Source: Antitrichia curtipendula
Lineage: Eukaryota; Streptophyta; Bryopsida; Hypnales; Leucodontaceae
NCBI GenBank assembly: GCA_951230915.1
Contig: OX579634.1
Location: 14,038,725-14,102,724 of the forward strand
Reading direction: 5' to 3'
Length of the DNA stretch: 64,000 nucleotides
Within the stretch, counting starts at the first letter, position 1. Each line of letters opens with the position of its first letter. Below the pieces are notes generated by a model. That model made no database searches. It saw only the letters and a program-made list of their open reading frames with translations, and was not told the DNA's origin. A program made the translations under genes and the position numbers. Below, piece after piece: positions 1-9,960 of this stretch.

Positions 1-919
1 AAATGTTTTGAAAACCTCACCATAAGTTGCAAATAATAACAAATAATATCATGGTGTAAAACAAACTTTTGTGTGATTCTATAATCCAAAAATTAGTAGA
101 TTGTGGTTATTGACTTAAAATCAAAATGCTATATTTAATTACTTTTGTACTTTTGAAAGTCCATAATTAATAATGGTCATCAAGAGATCTCACGATGGTC
201 ATCAAGAGATAATCTAAAACATTGAGAAATCTATACAAACATTGGGAGATCTTACAATGTTATTATCATGTAATCTTTGGATGTTTAGTCCATAATTCAT
301 TGAATAGTCCAAAAGTAGTTAAATGTGGCATCAAATTGCAATAAACTAATTAATTTTAGGAATTTATTTATTTTCTAAATTGGAGTAAAGTAGACATAAT
401 GAACTTCATTTCATTACTTATATCCAGTTACTTGTATGGCTAAAATTTAAATCAAGCGCAATTAGTATATATGGTGAAGATGCACTATAAGATGATTTGT
501 GGATTAAACATCTTTTTTTCTAATTAAGCCAAAAGTAAATACCACTATGAAGGAATTTTCAATACCATCTATTACAAGTATGTTAAAGGAACTCCCTTCA
601 AAATGGATGAAAATTCTTCTTTTTTTCCATCCTATAAAGGACTATATAATCATCTAAAGGACACAAATCAACCTTAACATTGTTTAGGTGCAATGGACAC
701 ACGAAAAATCTTTGATGATGAGTACATATTGAGCTTGAGATTGTACACAATGTTAATTTAACAACTTATGTTAGTTCAAAGTCATCTACCCAAAAGCTTT
801 GATCCCGTGTAGCTATTTGCACATAGGATATTCTTACTTGCATTGTAATCTCCTTGTTCATCTTGAAAAAAATAACTGATAAAATTGGCCAATGTAACAA
901 TTGAAATTATACACAATGT
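1..919. other. AT-rich gene-free DNA with a diverged dispersed repeat
   Basis: No coding potential is seen. The part from about 340 to 700 resembles the part from about 62,915 to 63,260 in the same order: a block containing TTTTAGGAATTT, then AACTTCATTTCATTA, then TCATCCTATA, then CAACATTGTTT. The two are diverged relatives of one dispersed repeat. No ends or reading frame could be defined, so its class is unknown. Confidence 0.4.
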
Positions 920-923
920 TTAA

Positions 924-2261
924 CTCCTGAAGGACCAAGCCCATTTTTCTATAAAAAACACTCACTCAAAACTGCCATTTGTAATCATCTAAAAAGAAAA
1001 AAAAGAAAAAAGAATCTAATCATAAAATCTTGTATTTTACTTGTCTGAGATCATGTAGTAAAAATTTCATGAAGTTTGACCATATAGATTGGAAGATATT
1101 AGAGTTATTCGTAAAGTAAACCCGAGTTTAGAGGTAAAACTGGGGTTTGAAGCCCTGCTTTATGTAAAAAAGCAGGTGAAAAAGTAAAAAGCTCGCGCAA
1201 TCAACACTAGCAAAACAAAACTTGGGACCAAACTTTCTTTCGCATCGAAATGGTGCCTAAAAAAGTTTGGACCTGAGTTTACCTGTCACAGAAATTGTAC
1301 GTTGACAATTCGTAAGAATGGAGGGTGGAGAGGTTGTTTTTATAATGAAATCCACTATTCTTTATGAACTCTCAAAGGATATGGGTTTATTTTAAGATTG
1401 AGCTCCTCCAAGCTCTTACAAGTTACTTACAACTCCAACCATTTACATATCCCATATGGGTTGCTTTACCTCCTTTCACCAATTTGTATAAGAGCTTGTT
1501 TAAAACTGGGTAACAAACTAGGGATGACTTTACGAATAACTCTATTGGCATTGAAGGTTGGAAAAAAAAAGAGTTTTTTGAACGCTGGTCTACAAGTTTA
1601 GATGGCTTTAATCTCCGTTTGTGGAAACTTTTTGCATTGCACACTTTGAATTTAAAAAAATTGTGTTGAAAAATTGAGTAGAATTTTTTTTTTTTAAATT
1701 TCAAAAACAAACAAACTTAATTAACATTCTTTAAAAAGTAGGTCCAAGATTGAATGAAAGCTAAATTGTTAATATCTCTAACCTGGGATTGAATCACAAT
1801 AAGGAGATTGTTCTAGCAAGCAAACTTAATATTGTCAAATAATTTTTTTTGAAAAAACTGTGTGAATATTGCATTAAAAATTGAATGCAGTAAGTTATTT
1901 TTTCAAGAAGATGCTTAAATTGCCTAAAAAACAAGATTGTTCATAACTTTCTCCTTGTTCATCACTAGTCCAAATAGAATGAATCAAAGCTTCACATGTA
2001 GACAAAAATAAGATTTATAAGAAAAAATAAACAATAAATTTTTATTTCAATTTTTTGTTTTTGAAATATGTTCAAGATGGCAAAACTTTTGCTCCCGGGC
2101 ACCACTTGAAATACAAAATAATATTACCACAAAGCTAATAAGTTTTTCTATCTTATGAAATACTTTCAAAAAAATTCACCAAAATTGAGGTCTTAGGAAC
2201 TTGCCCAAATTCCTAAGAGTCCCTTGAGGGACTCTTGATCCTTCACAATTGTCTTCAACCC
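924..2261 (-). mobile_element. TTAA-flanked MITE-like element, reverse orientation, interrupted
   Basis: The left end reads CTCCTGAAGGACCAAGCCC right after TTAA (920-923). That is the inverse of the end GGTCCTTTAGGGGTTAA seen elsewhere in the window. The body matches the reverse complement of the element at 48,589-49,509 over long stretches (for example around 1,900-2,190). The right end is diverged; a TTAA at 2262-2265 is the best candidate boundary. A second MITE (1101-1543) has inserted into it. No transposase frame is present, so it is non-autonomous. Confidence 0.6.
1101..1543. mobile_element. 443-bp MITE nested in the TTAA element
   Basis: The terminal inverted repeat AGAGTTATTCGTAAAGT is perfect over 17 bp at both ends and continues with lower similarity inward. 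It is flanked by the direct repeat ATT (1098-1100 and 1544-1546). Removing the element restores GGAAGATATT followed by GGCATTGAA, which matches the uninterrupted reverse complement of the related element at 6834-7415 (GGAAGATATTAGCATTCAA). The short target duplication would suit a PIF/Harbinger-like or similar MITE, but the superfamily is not certain. Confidence 0.65.
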
Positions 2262-2265
2262 TTAA

Positions 2266-3827
2266 ACGTCGAGGCGGACATCTTGCGGCCAATGAATGAC
2301 AAGAGAATCTCATGTGTAGGACAAAAGTGCAATTATTCATCCTCCAAATTTTGTGGGAAAAGGAAAGATCATCTATAGTGGCTTGACTTCCAATAAGTGC
2401 TTTTGCATTATTTTAATCCAACAATTCACACGGTGTCAAAAGAGATGATTTCCACGGTCATGAGCCCATCGTTTAAGGGTTAACAAACGTTAAGACCACT
2501 ACCATATCTATTGTTGTTAATTAGCAAATTACTAGTGGTCATTGTTTGGAAGTATGAATCCCTTCATTTTTTATCCCTCTTGTAAACCCCATTATCTGAG
2601 CTTTCAACCAATTACAAGTCTCCTAGTGCACAATCACAAAATGTATCCATCGTTGCTAATTCAACGAACAATTTATTGTCAAAAAAAAAGAAAATAGTTA
2701 CAGCAAAGCTGCCAACCTCAAGAAAATTGCGATTTTGACCATGTCCATCAGAATCATTTGTCGGGGAGTCAAACATTAGTTGCTCCATTCTCCGCACTTT
2801 GGCATTGATGCTGCCACTTATGATACCGGTAGTTGCGATGAGAATTGGATAGGAAAGAATCAGTCATGCCTTCCTTCGCCTATCTGGCAAGAACATTTAA
2901 TTGCGCCATTTCTCGGTTGGAAAATGAACCCACTTCACAGGGGCACATAAAAATTAATGTCCCAATTCTTGTCCTTTATTTTTTTATTTTTTTCTCATTG
3001 TCATTTGCAAGGAACCCATCGTGCACACATTCAAGGTACTCTTCCTCCAATTTTTTGTCCTTTGTTTTTATTTTTTTCTTCTCATTATGAGGAACCTACG
3101 ATGCACACAATCAAGTGATCTTCCTCGCAACTCTCTCACTTTCCCTTGCAACTCTCTCACTTTTCGATCCATTGGAAGCTATCAGTGCAAAGTTTCGGTA
3201 TGATATGCCCTTCAGTTCGGAACAACCCACCCAACCCATTTGTTTGTTGTCGTTCCCAAGTATCGGTATTCTCATTGGAATGATGGCCATTAATTAATTT
3301 TTGTCGAGGCGGCAGAGACAGAGTGGCTGGCTGAGGTAGGTCGACGAAAGCCCAGTGGGCTGCATCTTTGGTGAGCCCAAAGAATGATTCATTGAATGAA
3401 ATACACATGACCCCACCCAATTCCACTTTGCGGTTGGGTTTGTCTTTTGCCTCGGGGTGATTGAAATGGAGAGCTTCTATTTATTCTGCAGCCAACATGA
3501 GTGCTTGACACAAGGACTACCCATAAAAAATTTAAAAAAAATCATTGGTTCCGTGTATGTATGATACCGGTAACACAAATTTAACTGCAAAGGACGGGCT
3601 AGTCACTGTGAAAATCAAACCTTTTAGGTACCATTTGAATCAGTTGTTTTAAAAAGAAGAAGAGAGAGCACATTCCTTGGAGGTCAAACTATTGTGCAAG
3701 ACCTTCTTTTTCCACACAAAATTTTGAGGATGAACATTTGCTCTTTTATGTTACATACAACGATTCTTTGCCAACCATCGCGGACACTTAAAGTAACTCA
3801 GCCTATGACAAGAAAAATGGACCAGAG
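2266..3827. other. Gene-free spacer with an imperfect tandem repeat
   Basis: It is somewhat richer in GC than the surrounding DNA but shows no convincing gene. Short open frames on both strands have no recognisable motifs or splice structure. Between about 2962 and 3125 a unit of roughly 80-85 bp occurs twice, each copy ending near a GATGCACACAATCAAG or GTGCACACATTCAAG block. Confidence 0.4.
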
Positions 3828-3831
3828 TTAA

Positions 3832-4375
3832 CCCCTAAAGGACTAGGGGTGGGTGGATGGGGGTGGGTTCCAAGGAGACATTCCAAAAACTGCGATTTTT
3901 TGTTATATTATTCAAAAAATAAATTCAATTTCTTTTTTTGGAACTTCAATCGTACAAAAGTAAATTAAAGTATTTTTAAAAAGTGTGGAAAAAATTTCAG
4001 CCCTTTTCACCGTGCGGATTGAAAGATTATAGCATTTGGAGTGAGAACAAAAACTTTTTTTCCAATCCTGCGAAATAGGGTCAGCAGACTTCGGGCTCAT
4101 TTGGAGTAAAATTATTGTTCTATGCAAACATGAAATTTTTGACCATTTGTAAGAATATGAAATTAGGTTCACTCACAAAAAAATTTGAAATCCAAACAAT
4201 GAAAAGTTAGAGACAAACATTTGGAATATGTAAAAATAATTTCAAGAATTTTGACTTCACCGATTGCAAGATAATACGGCTTGAAGTTAGAAGAAAATGT
4301 TTTTTCATGAAGGTACCCCAACACAGCTAACAAAGTTTGACTCCTCTTAGATTGTGATTTGACAACTAAAATTTG
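3832..4375 (-). mobile_element. TTAA-family element fragment
   Basis: The end CCCCTAAAGGACTAGGGG follows TTAA (3828-3831). The interior is parallel to 46,090-46,720: both carry GAAAGATTATAGCATTTG and, further on, GACTCCTCTT. No matching opposite end was found, so it is probably truncated near 4,375-4,390. Confidence 0.5.
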
Positions 4376-5260
4376 TTTTTTTATGGACAATTATATATCA
4401 TATTTTATTAGTTACATACATGCCAAATTTCAAAACTTCATCATCTTTTTTGCAAAAGATTCTCCAAAGATTTGCAAATTTTTCAAGCTGCCCGAAAAGT
4501 TCAGGGCAACCTAACTTTTGCTCAGTGCACCCAATTGGAAAAAAAATTAGTTTTTCACGAAGGAAGTACATGTTTACACGTTGTGTCCAAATTTCATGAA
4601 CATCCGACCAAAAATGACTTTGTAGGAACGAACCCAAAATTTCTTGCATACATTGAACGGACACTTGATCTTTTAGGGAGTAACCTTGGAGGGATGCTTC
4701 CTCCATGACCAAGATAAAAGTTATTCCATAACATTATTAATCCATTAAAGACCAAATGTTCAATTTGGAACCACATATAATTGTTCATGTATGAGACATG
4801 AATACAAACATGTCTCATACATATAGAAATATTTTTTTTTTGTCCATACAAATATTTGTGGATTCTTTTATTAGTTTTTTAACATTTGTATCGTATATAT
4901 TTTTTGAAAACTCTTCATTGCAAATATTATGTAATTTGAAGAACACACATATGATTCAAGTAATTTGAAGTAATTCCCCTAAAGATTAGTAAGTGGTTTT
5001 GAGTTAACATAATAACTTTGAATTATCTATTCTAAAAATAAAATTTAAAAAAATAAACCTTGATATTAAATTTCTATTTGTTTCAAACAAATAAAGTGGG
5101 TTTTGCTAAAAGCATTCCTTTTAGCATCGATTACTTTTTTTTTAAGAGACAACTTAGATTCCTCAAAGAGTTTAAATTTTCACTAAAAGAAACATTGATA
5201 TTGAATCCAAAATACTTTGGTTCACACTTCCTAAACCTTAGCGGAATTAATCATTAATTT
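4376..5260. other. AT-rich gene-free spacer
   Basis: No gene is supported. It contains the hairpin at 4787-4822. A stretch around 4735-4830 resembles 45,415-45,510 (both have TTAAAGACCA followed by a TTCAA and GGAACCA-like block), indicating another diverged repeat. Confidence 0.4.
4787..4822. repeat. Perfect short hairpin
   Basis: Fourteen-base arms, ATGTATGAGACATG and its exact reverse complement, are separated by an 8-base spacer. No T-run or gene context suggests a terminator, and its role is unknown. Confidence 0.6.
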
Positions 5261-5264
5261 TTAA

Positions 5265-5600
5265 CCTCTAAAGTCCCATTGTTCCCTCAAGGGACAAAAT
5301 GAATTTTGGACATGTTCCTATAATTTCAATATTTGTCATGATTTTCTGATTTTTTTTTGTGAAGATAGAAAAACACATTAGCTTTCCAAAAATATAATTT
5401 TTTTTTTTCAGTCGGTGATTGTGAGCAAAATTTATGACACAAAAAGCCCATTTTTTTAGCTTGGCAGAAAAAACAAACTTAAAAGAAACTTAATTTTTTT
5501 GTTTCATGTAGATTGTACTTTTATCTACGTAGGAAGCTTGGATTTATTCCATTTGGATTTATTATGTAAAAGTTAGAAATCTTTATGTTTCAAGAAGATC
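5265..5600 (+). mobile_element. Truncated TTAA-family element (left end)
   Basis: CCTCTAAAGTCCC follows TTAA (5261-5264). After it come an imperfect palindrome at 5279-5297, AAAATGAATTTTGGACATG, and a body similar to the start of the element at 48,589. The right part is missing or too diverged to place. Confidence 0.5.
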
Positions 5601-5930
5601 CTTGTACAATAATAGTAAATATTTATATAATACAAAAATATTGAGAAATTAGAGAGGAGCAATCTAATTTCACTATATGGTGCAATGATTTGTCCCCTTT
5701 GTCCCTTTTTTGTAGCTTTGGATGGCTTGACATCTTGTGGCCTTCAAAGAAGTTGCCTTTGAGTCCTCCCCATGAAGTTCATCCATCACTTCTTACTACT
5801 TTTACTTATTGCTTTAATTATTGTTTTTTTACTACTTTTGTAGTGACTTCTTTTGTAAACGTCTCACCATTTTCATACCTCATGCTACATGTCCCTATAG
5901 CTACTGATGAGATTTGAAACATTTCACATC

Positions 5931-5980
5931 ATTTTCATCACTGGGGGATGAAATGATGTAGAATATTCTTGTTGGTTGAT
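5931..5980. repeat. Imperfect hairpin with CATTTTCATC arms
   Basis: CACATCATTTTCATC is followed a few bases later by GGATGAAATGATGTAG. It shares its core with the hairpin at 31,903-31,958. Confidence 0.5.
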
Positions 5981-6462
5981 GAGGTCTCTAAAGTTGGTAG
6001 CGTAAGGTTAAATTGATATTGGTTGTAAAAATTCAAAAAAAATTCTTCCCAGGGACTCGTCCTTCAGTTTACTCATTAGATGTTTTTTTTGGGGGGGGTG
6101 TTTAGAAGGCCGTTTCGGGCCTATTTCCGGCGCTATTCCCCCGGCAGTAAAAGAACGGCCGCTATCAAAATTGTTTTTTTTGAAAAAAAAAATGAACCAA
6201 TTTTTTTTTCTTAAAATGAAAAGAGAAGATGAACAAAAAATAAGAATAAAATGACGAGGTAGTCCCTGTGCCACATCATTCTGTTTTGGGGAAAGGTAGT
6301 GCGCATGAAGGTTAATGAATGGTATGGGTTCTCTTTGTCCATTCACAGCATAAATAAAAAATTGCTGGTCCAATATGCCCACACCATCAAGTGAACTTTG
6401 TCCGGGATTTTGCACGGGGTACTACTGCTGAGAAGTTCGGCATGGATCAATTTTGACACCCT

Positions 6463-6492
6463 CCGTCCGTCCGTCCGTCCGTCCGTCCGTCC
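6463..6492. repeat. CCGT microsatellite
   Basis: Seven consecutive CCGT units and a partial eighth. Confidence 0.9.
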
Positions 6493-6588
6493 CGGGCCCT
6501 GACACTGCCAAGCACATCTACACCAGTCAATTGGGTACCTTTTACATAAATTCATGAAATTTCCACAAGGACTTGTACCAATGCTTTG

Positions 6589-6604
6589 CCCCCCCCCCCC
6601 CCCC
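6589..6604. repeat. Homopolymer C run
   Basis: Sixteen consecutive C residues; length is likely to vary and to be error-prone in assembly. Confidence 0.9.
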
Positions 6605-6802
6605 GGCCTGCATTGAGACCCGTGCAGAGCAGACCAACACTGGGTCATGGGGCCAATGCCCAAGTGCAAATGCGAAGAGCTATTAATAATTGTTCGGCAA
6701 TTCTTGAACAAGCCAAATAAATGTGTATAAGGTAGCAGCACTCATAACTGTCCATTTAAGGGGGTTTGGGACATGATGTCTAACAAATCATTGAACCCTA
6801 CT

Positions 6803-7787
6803 ATAATAGAACCACCCATAGTCGACCACTTAACCCCTGAAGCCCCGCTTGTCCCCTTGGGGGACAATTTGGGTCCGGGTAGGTTCTTTTTGTCTCAATT
6901 TGAAGTGAATTTTTTTGAGATTTTTTGAGGTTGTGTAGGTTTGCAAGAGCTTTGTGGATATACAAATTTTGTTTCAACCAGATGCCAGATGAAAAAGTTA
7001 TGGCACAATGAGCAAGAAATGGAGATTCTTGGGCAGTCCAAAAATAATTACAAAAAGTCAAAATAATTTTTTTGGAATTTTTTTTCTAAAAGATTATATT
7101 TTTACCTATACGTGAAGCTTTGATTCATTCTATTTGGACTAGGGATGAGAAAGTTATGGACAATCTTAGTTTATTGGGCAATTTAAGCATCTTCTTGAAA
7201 AAAAACTTTTTGTTCAACTTTGAATGCTAATATCTTCCAATCCATACGGTGAAATTTGATGAAATTTTTACTACATGATCTCAAACAAGTTAAGTACAAG
7301 ATCCTATGGTAGAATAACAAAAATAACAAAAAAAAATTGGTTTCCTTAAGTGAATACAATAGAAGTGGTAGTTTTGAGTGGTTTTTGGCAGAAAACACCC
7401 TCGGGGCTTTAGGGGTTAAGTGATCCGTGCATGTTTTGGAGCAGTATAAGGCATGTAAATTTTCTGCCATGTAGGAAGATAGAAATCAAAAGGGATTGCA
7501 ATTTTTTCTATAATTTTATGCCTTGAATTGAAATTATTAAAAATTTCAAAAGCAAATGGTCCAAATTCATAGCTATCATGTAGAGTCTTCAAATGCCGAC
7601 CATTCAAGAACTATTTTCTGCTCATTGCTTTGGGACATATGTCATGACTCGATTAGTCTTAACTTTGAAAAAGAGGAAAAAAAACATTCAAAGCTTTGTT
7701 TGAAAATCTATTGCAGCCTTGGTTGGAAATAGTACACCCTACAGGTTGGGGATGGGTCTCTGGTCAACAATGGGTGGTTCTACCATA
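6803..7787. mobile_element. TA-flanked MITE with AGAACCACCCAT ends, split by a TTAA element
   Basis: The ends are AGAACCACCCATAG (near 6810) and ATGGGTGGTTCTACCA followed by TA (to 7787). The outer parts match the uninterrupted relative at 29,133-29,600 through GACCACTTAA on the left and GTGATCCGTGCATG on the right. The middle (6834-7415) is a later insertion. A third relative lies at 8003-8412. Confidence 0.6.
6834..7415 (+). mobile_element. 582-bp TTAA-flanked element, nested, with demonstrable target duplication
   Basis: The terminal repeats are CCCCTGAAGCCCCG and, inverted on the right, CCCCTAAAGCCCCG. TTAA stands on both sides (6830-6833, 7416-7419). The related host element at 29,133-29,600 has a single TTAA at the matching place (29,159-29,162), so the insertion duplicated TTAA. 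A palindrome (6849-6867) lies just inside the left end. The body is colinear with 48,589-49,509, apart from internal deletions. There is no coding capacity. TTAA duplication is characteristic of piggyBac-type transposition; that assignment is inference. Confidence 0.75.
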
Positions 7788-8002
7788 GCAAGAAAAAAAA
7801 CATAATTCCAATGCACTTTCAAATGTATTTTTTGGACACTGTGAGTATAAGTTGTGAATTTTTAAAGAGATGACCATAGATGCACCTAATACCAACACTA
7901 GGCTCTGATATTCAAATGTAGTACATCTTTGTAACACATCTATGTGTATTTAAGGAGGCGGGACATTTTAGAGCCCTATGTCATTTCAACTTCAGAAATT
8001 CA

Positions 8003-8412
8003 TAACTATGGTAGAACCACCCATTACCAACCGGCCATCAATAACCAACCTGTAGGGTGCAATTATTTCCAACCATAGTTTGGAATGTGATTTTTCTTCT
8101 TTTGCAAGGTTGGCACTATAAAGTCATGACACATGTCTTGATTTAGTGAGCAAGAAAGTAAGGAAGTAGTGAGTGGGAAAGTAGTTATGGAATGGTCGAA
8201 ATTGGAAGACTCTATATCTTGAGTGTGGGTTAAGGCCAACTTTGGGCTTCCAACATTCATAATAAATTCAGTTTAAGGAAAAAAATCATGAAAACTTGAC
8301 AATGGCCATCATTTCTATCTTCCTACAAGACTGTAAATTAATATTGCCTTCTACTGCTCCAGAACATATGCAGAATTGCTTAAGTGGTTGATAATGGGTG
8401 TTTATACCATAT
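8003..8412. mobile_element. TA-flanked MITE with GGTAGAACCACCCAT ends
   Basis: The left end TGGTAGAACCACCCATTACC follows TA. The right end is a degenerate inverse, ATGGGTGTTTATACCATA. It is a relative of the elements at 6803-7787 and 29,133-29,600. Confidence 0.55.
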
Positions 8413-8871
8413 TTACTTCCCAGGATTTTTCAAGATTTTAGACGTGGTGGTTATGGGTACAATGACGCGTATGGGTGATGCTACCTTAATCCTTAAAAAA
8501 TGCCCCCCACCATGACCAAAGGTAGCCACCAAAATGTTGGGATTATTGAACCAATAGGTACATTCTTTGTTTCTATAGTGAATATTAATCAAGTCATCTA
8601 TCGGCCTCTTTTCAACCTCAGTTAAGGGTTGACTATGGCAAGAATTATGGCATGTTCCATTGTTTGCTTGGTAATTGCAGATGAATAACTTTTGACTCTA
8701 TGAATTTTGTATATTGTCTTTTGTCAAAAGAAACTTGACAATCAAAGAATATTCTAGATACCAATATTTAGGTCAATCTGTATTTTAAAAGAAAAAGACA
8801 TGATAGCAGAGGTGATCAAAGGAATAAATATATAGCTTTTGTGGCAAAGTATAGAAAGGGACATAAAATTG
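8413..8871. other. Gene-free AT-rich spacer
   Basis: No feature could be supported between the MITE ending near 8412 and the TTAA-flanked element that starts at 8876. Confidence 0.4.
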
Positions 8872-8875
8872 TTAA

Positions 8876-9372
8876 CCCCTAAAAATCCAAAGGGTTCGGA
8901 CAAAATACAAATGTGTTATAAAATATAAGTTTTATAAATTTTTTGAAGTTTGCATCAAAGAAGATAATTTGAAGCATGAAAAGTAGAAAGTATTTGTGTG
9001 GTCAAAATTATAAAATTATTTTTAGGTTCTCTTCAAATGAATTTTGAAAACATAACTTCAAAAATTCACCAAAAATATAATTTCTATCTTTAGCATTTGA
9101 ATTTTTTTTTTTTGGTCAAAATTGTGTTTTCTATTGATTTGTGAAGAAATGCATAAGGTTGAGTAATGAAAATACCAACACTTTTTCCAAATAGTAATTT
9201 TTTTGACACTAGGCAAATTCTAAACACATTGTGTTATTTCTCTTATAATTTTTGTTTGACTGTAGAAATCTTAGTTGTTGTTATTTTTTATTATAAAAAA
9301 ATAATTTTCCACCCACAAATATTGCCTAAAGTTGGGTAGCAACCATAAAATGGTTGCTTGAGCGTTTAGGGG
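8876..9372 (+). mobile_element. TTAA-flanked element, first of an abutting pair
   Basis: The ends are CCCCTAAAAATCC and GCGTTTAGGGG, flanked by TTAA at 8872-8875 and 9373-9376. No coding frame is present. Its right TTAA also serves as the left TTAA of the next element. Confidence 0.6.
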
Positions 9373-9376
9373 TTAA

Positions 9377-9956
9377 ATTCCTAAAGGACCAAATGGTTAT
9401 TCAACCTACACAAGAAATCTTGGGTAGTTACGCCTGAAGCCCATTTTGGTCAAAATGTTCCACAAAATTTTGACACTAGGTGTGAACATTTACCACCTTA
9501 GTGGGAATATAATTTATTTTCCAATTTGGGCCCTAGATCTAAAGTTATGTTGTCCTAACTGTTTTGGATAACACGAGCAGTTTTATGTAGCATGTGCAAA
9601 ACTTCTCTTCTACTTCTAAATTTTGGAAGTTATGTAAGTTATATGATAAAAAGATGCAAATGTAAAAAATAATAATCATGTGTAGTGTTAAAAATCTCAG
9701 TCCAAGAGAAGTTAAAGTCTCATGGCCTTGTTGGACAAGGTAAAAATAACACTGTTTTCTTTTAACTTCAAACATTCTAATCTTTTAATCTACGTGGTCA
9801 AAAGTTTTTGAAATTTTTTCCACACATTCCCATAGTAGTCTAGTATTTTTTGGGTTGAATTTTGGAAAAAAAACTTTTTTTCATTTATTTTTCACTACCC
9901 TAAACAGTGACAATTTTCACAATTTATGCCTAAAATGTGCCTCGGCCCTTTAGGGG
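9377..9956. mobile_element. TTAA-flanked element, second of an abutting pair
   Basis: The left end ATTCCTAAAGGACCAAATGG follows TTAA 9373-9376. The right end GGCCCTTTAGGGG precedes TTAA 9957-9960. It is similar in size to its neighbour and has no coding frame. Confidence 0.6.
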
Positions 9957-9960
9957 TTAA

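Larger units (their letters stand above)
5601..6802. other. Gene-free spacer with hairpin and simple repeats
   Basis: No gene is seen. It holds an imperfect hairpin (5931-5980), a GC-rich patch at about 6100-6170 that includes CGGCCG, a CCGT microsatellite and a run of 16 C. Open frames here on the - strand owe their length to these simple repeats. Confidence 0.4.

Noticed and set aside
6008..6741. - strand open frames of 135 and 132 codons
   Set aside because: They run through a CCGT microsatellite and a C run, with no motif or splice structure.
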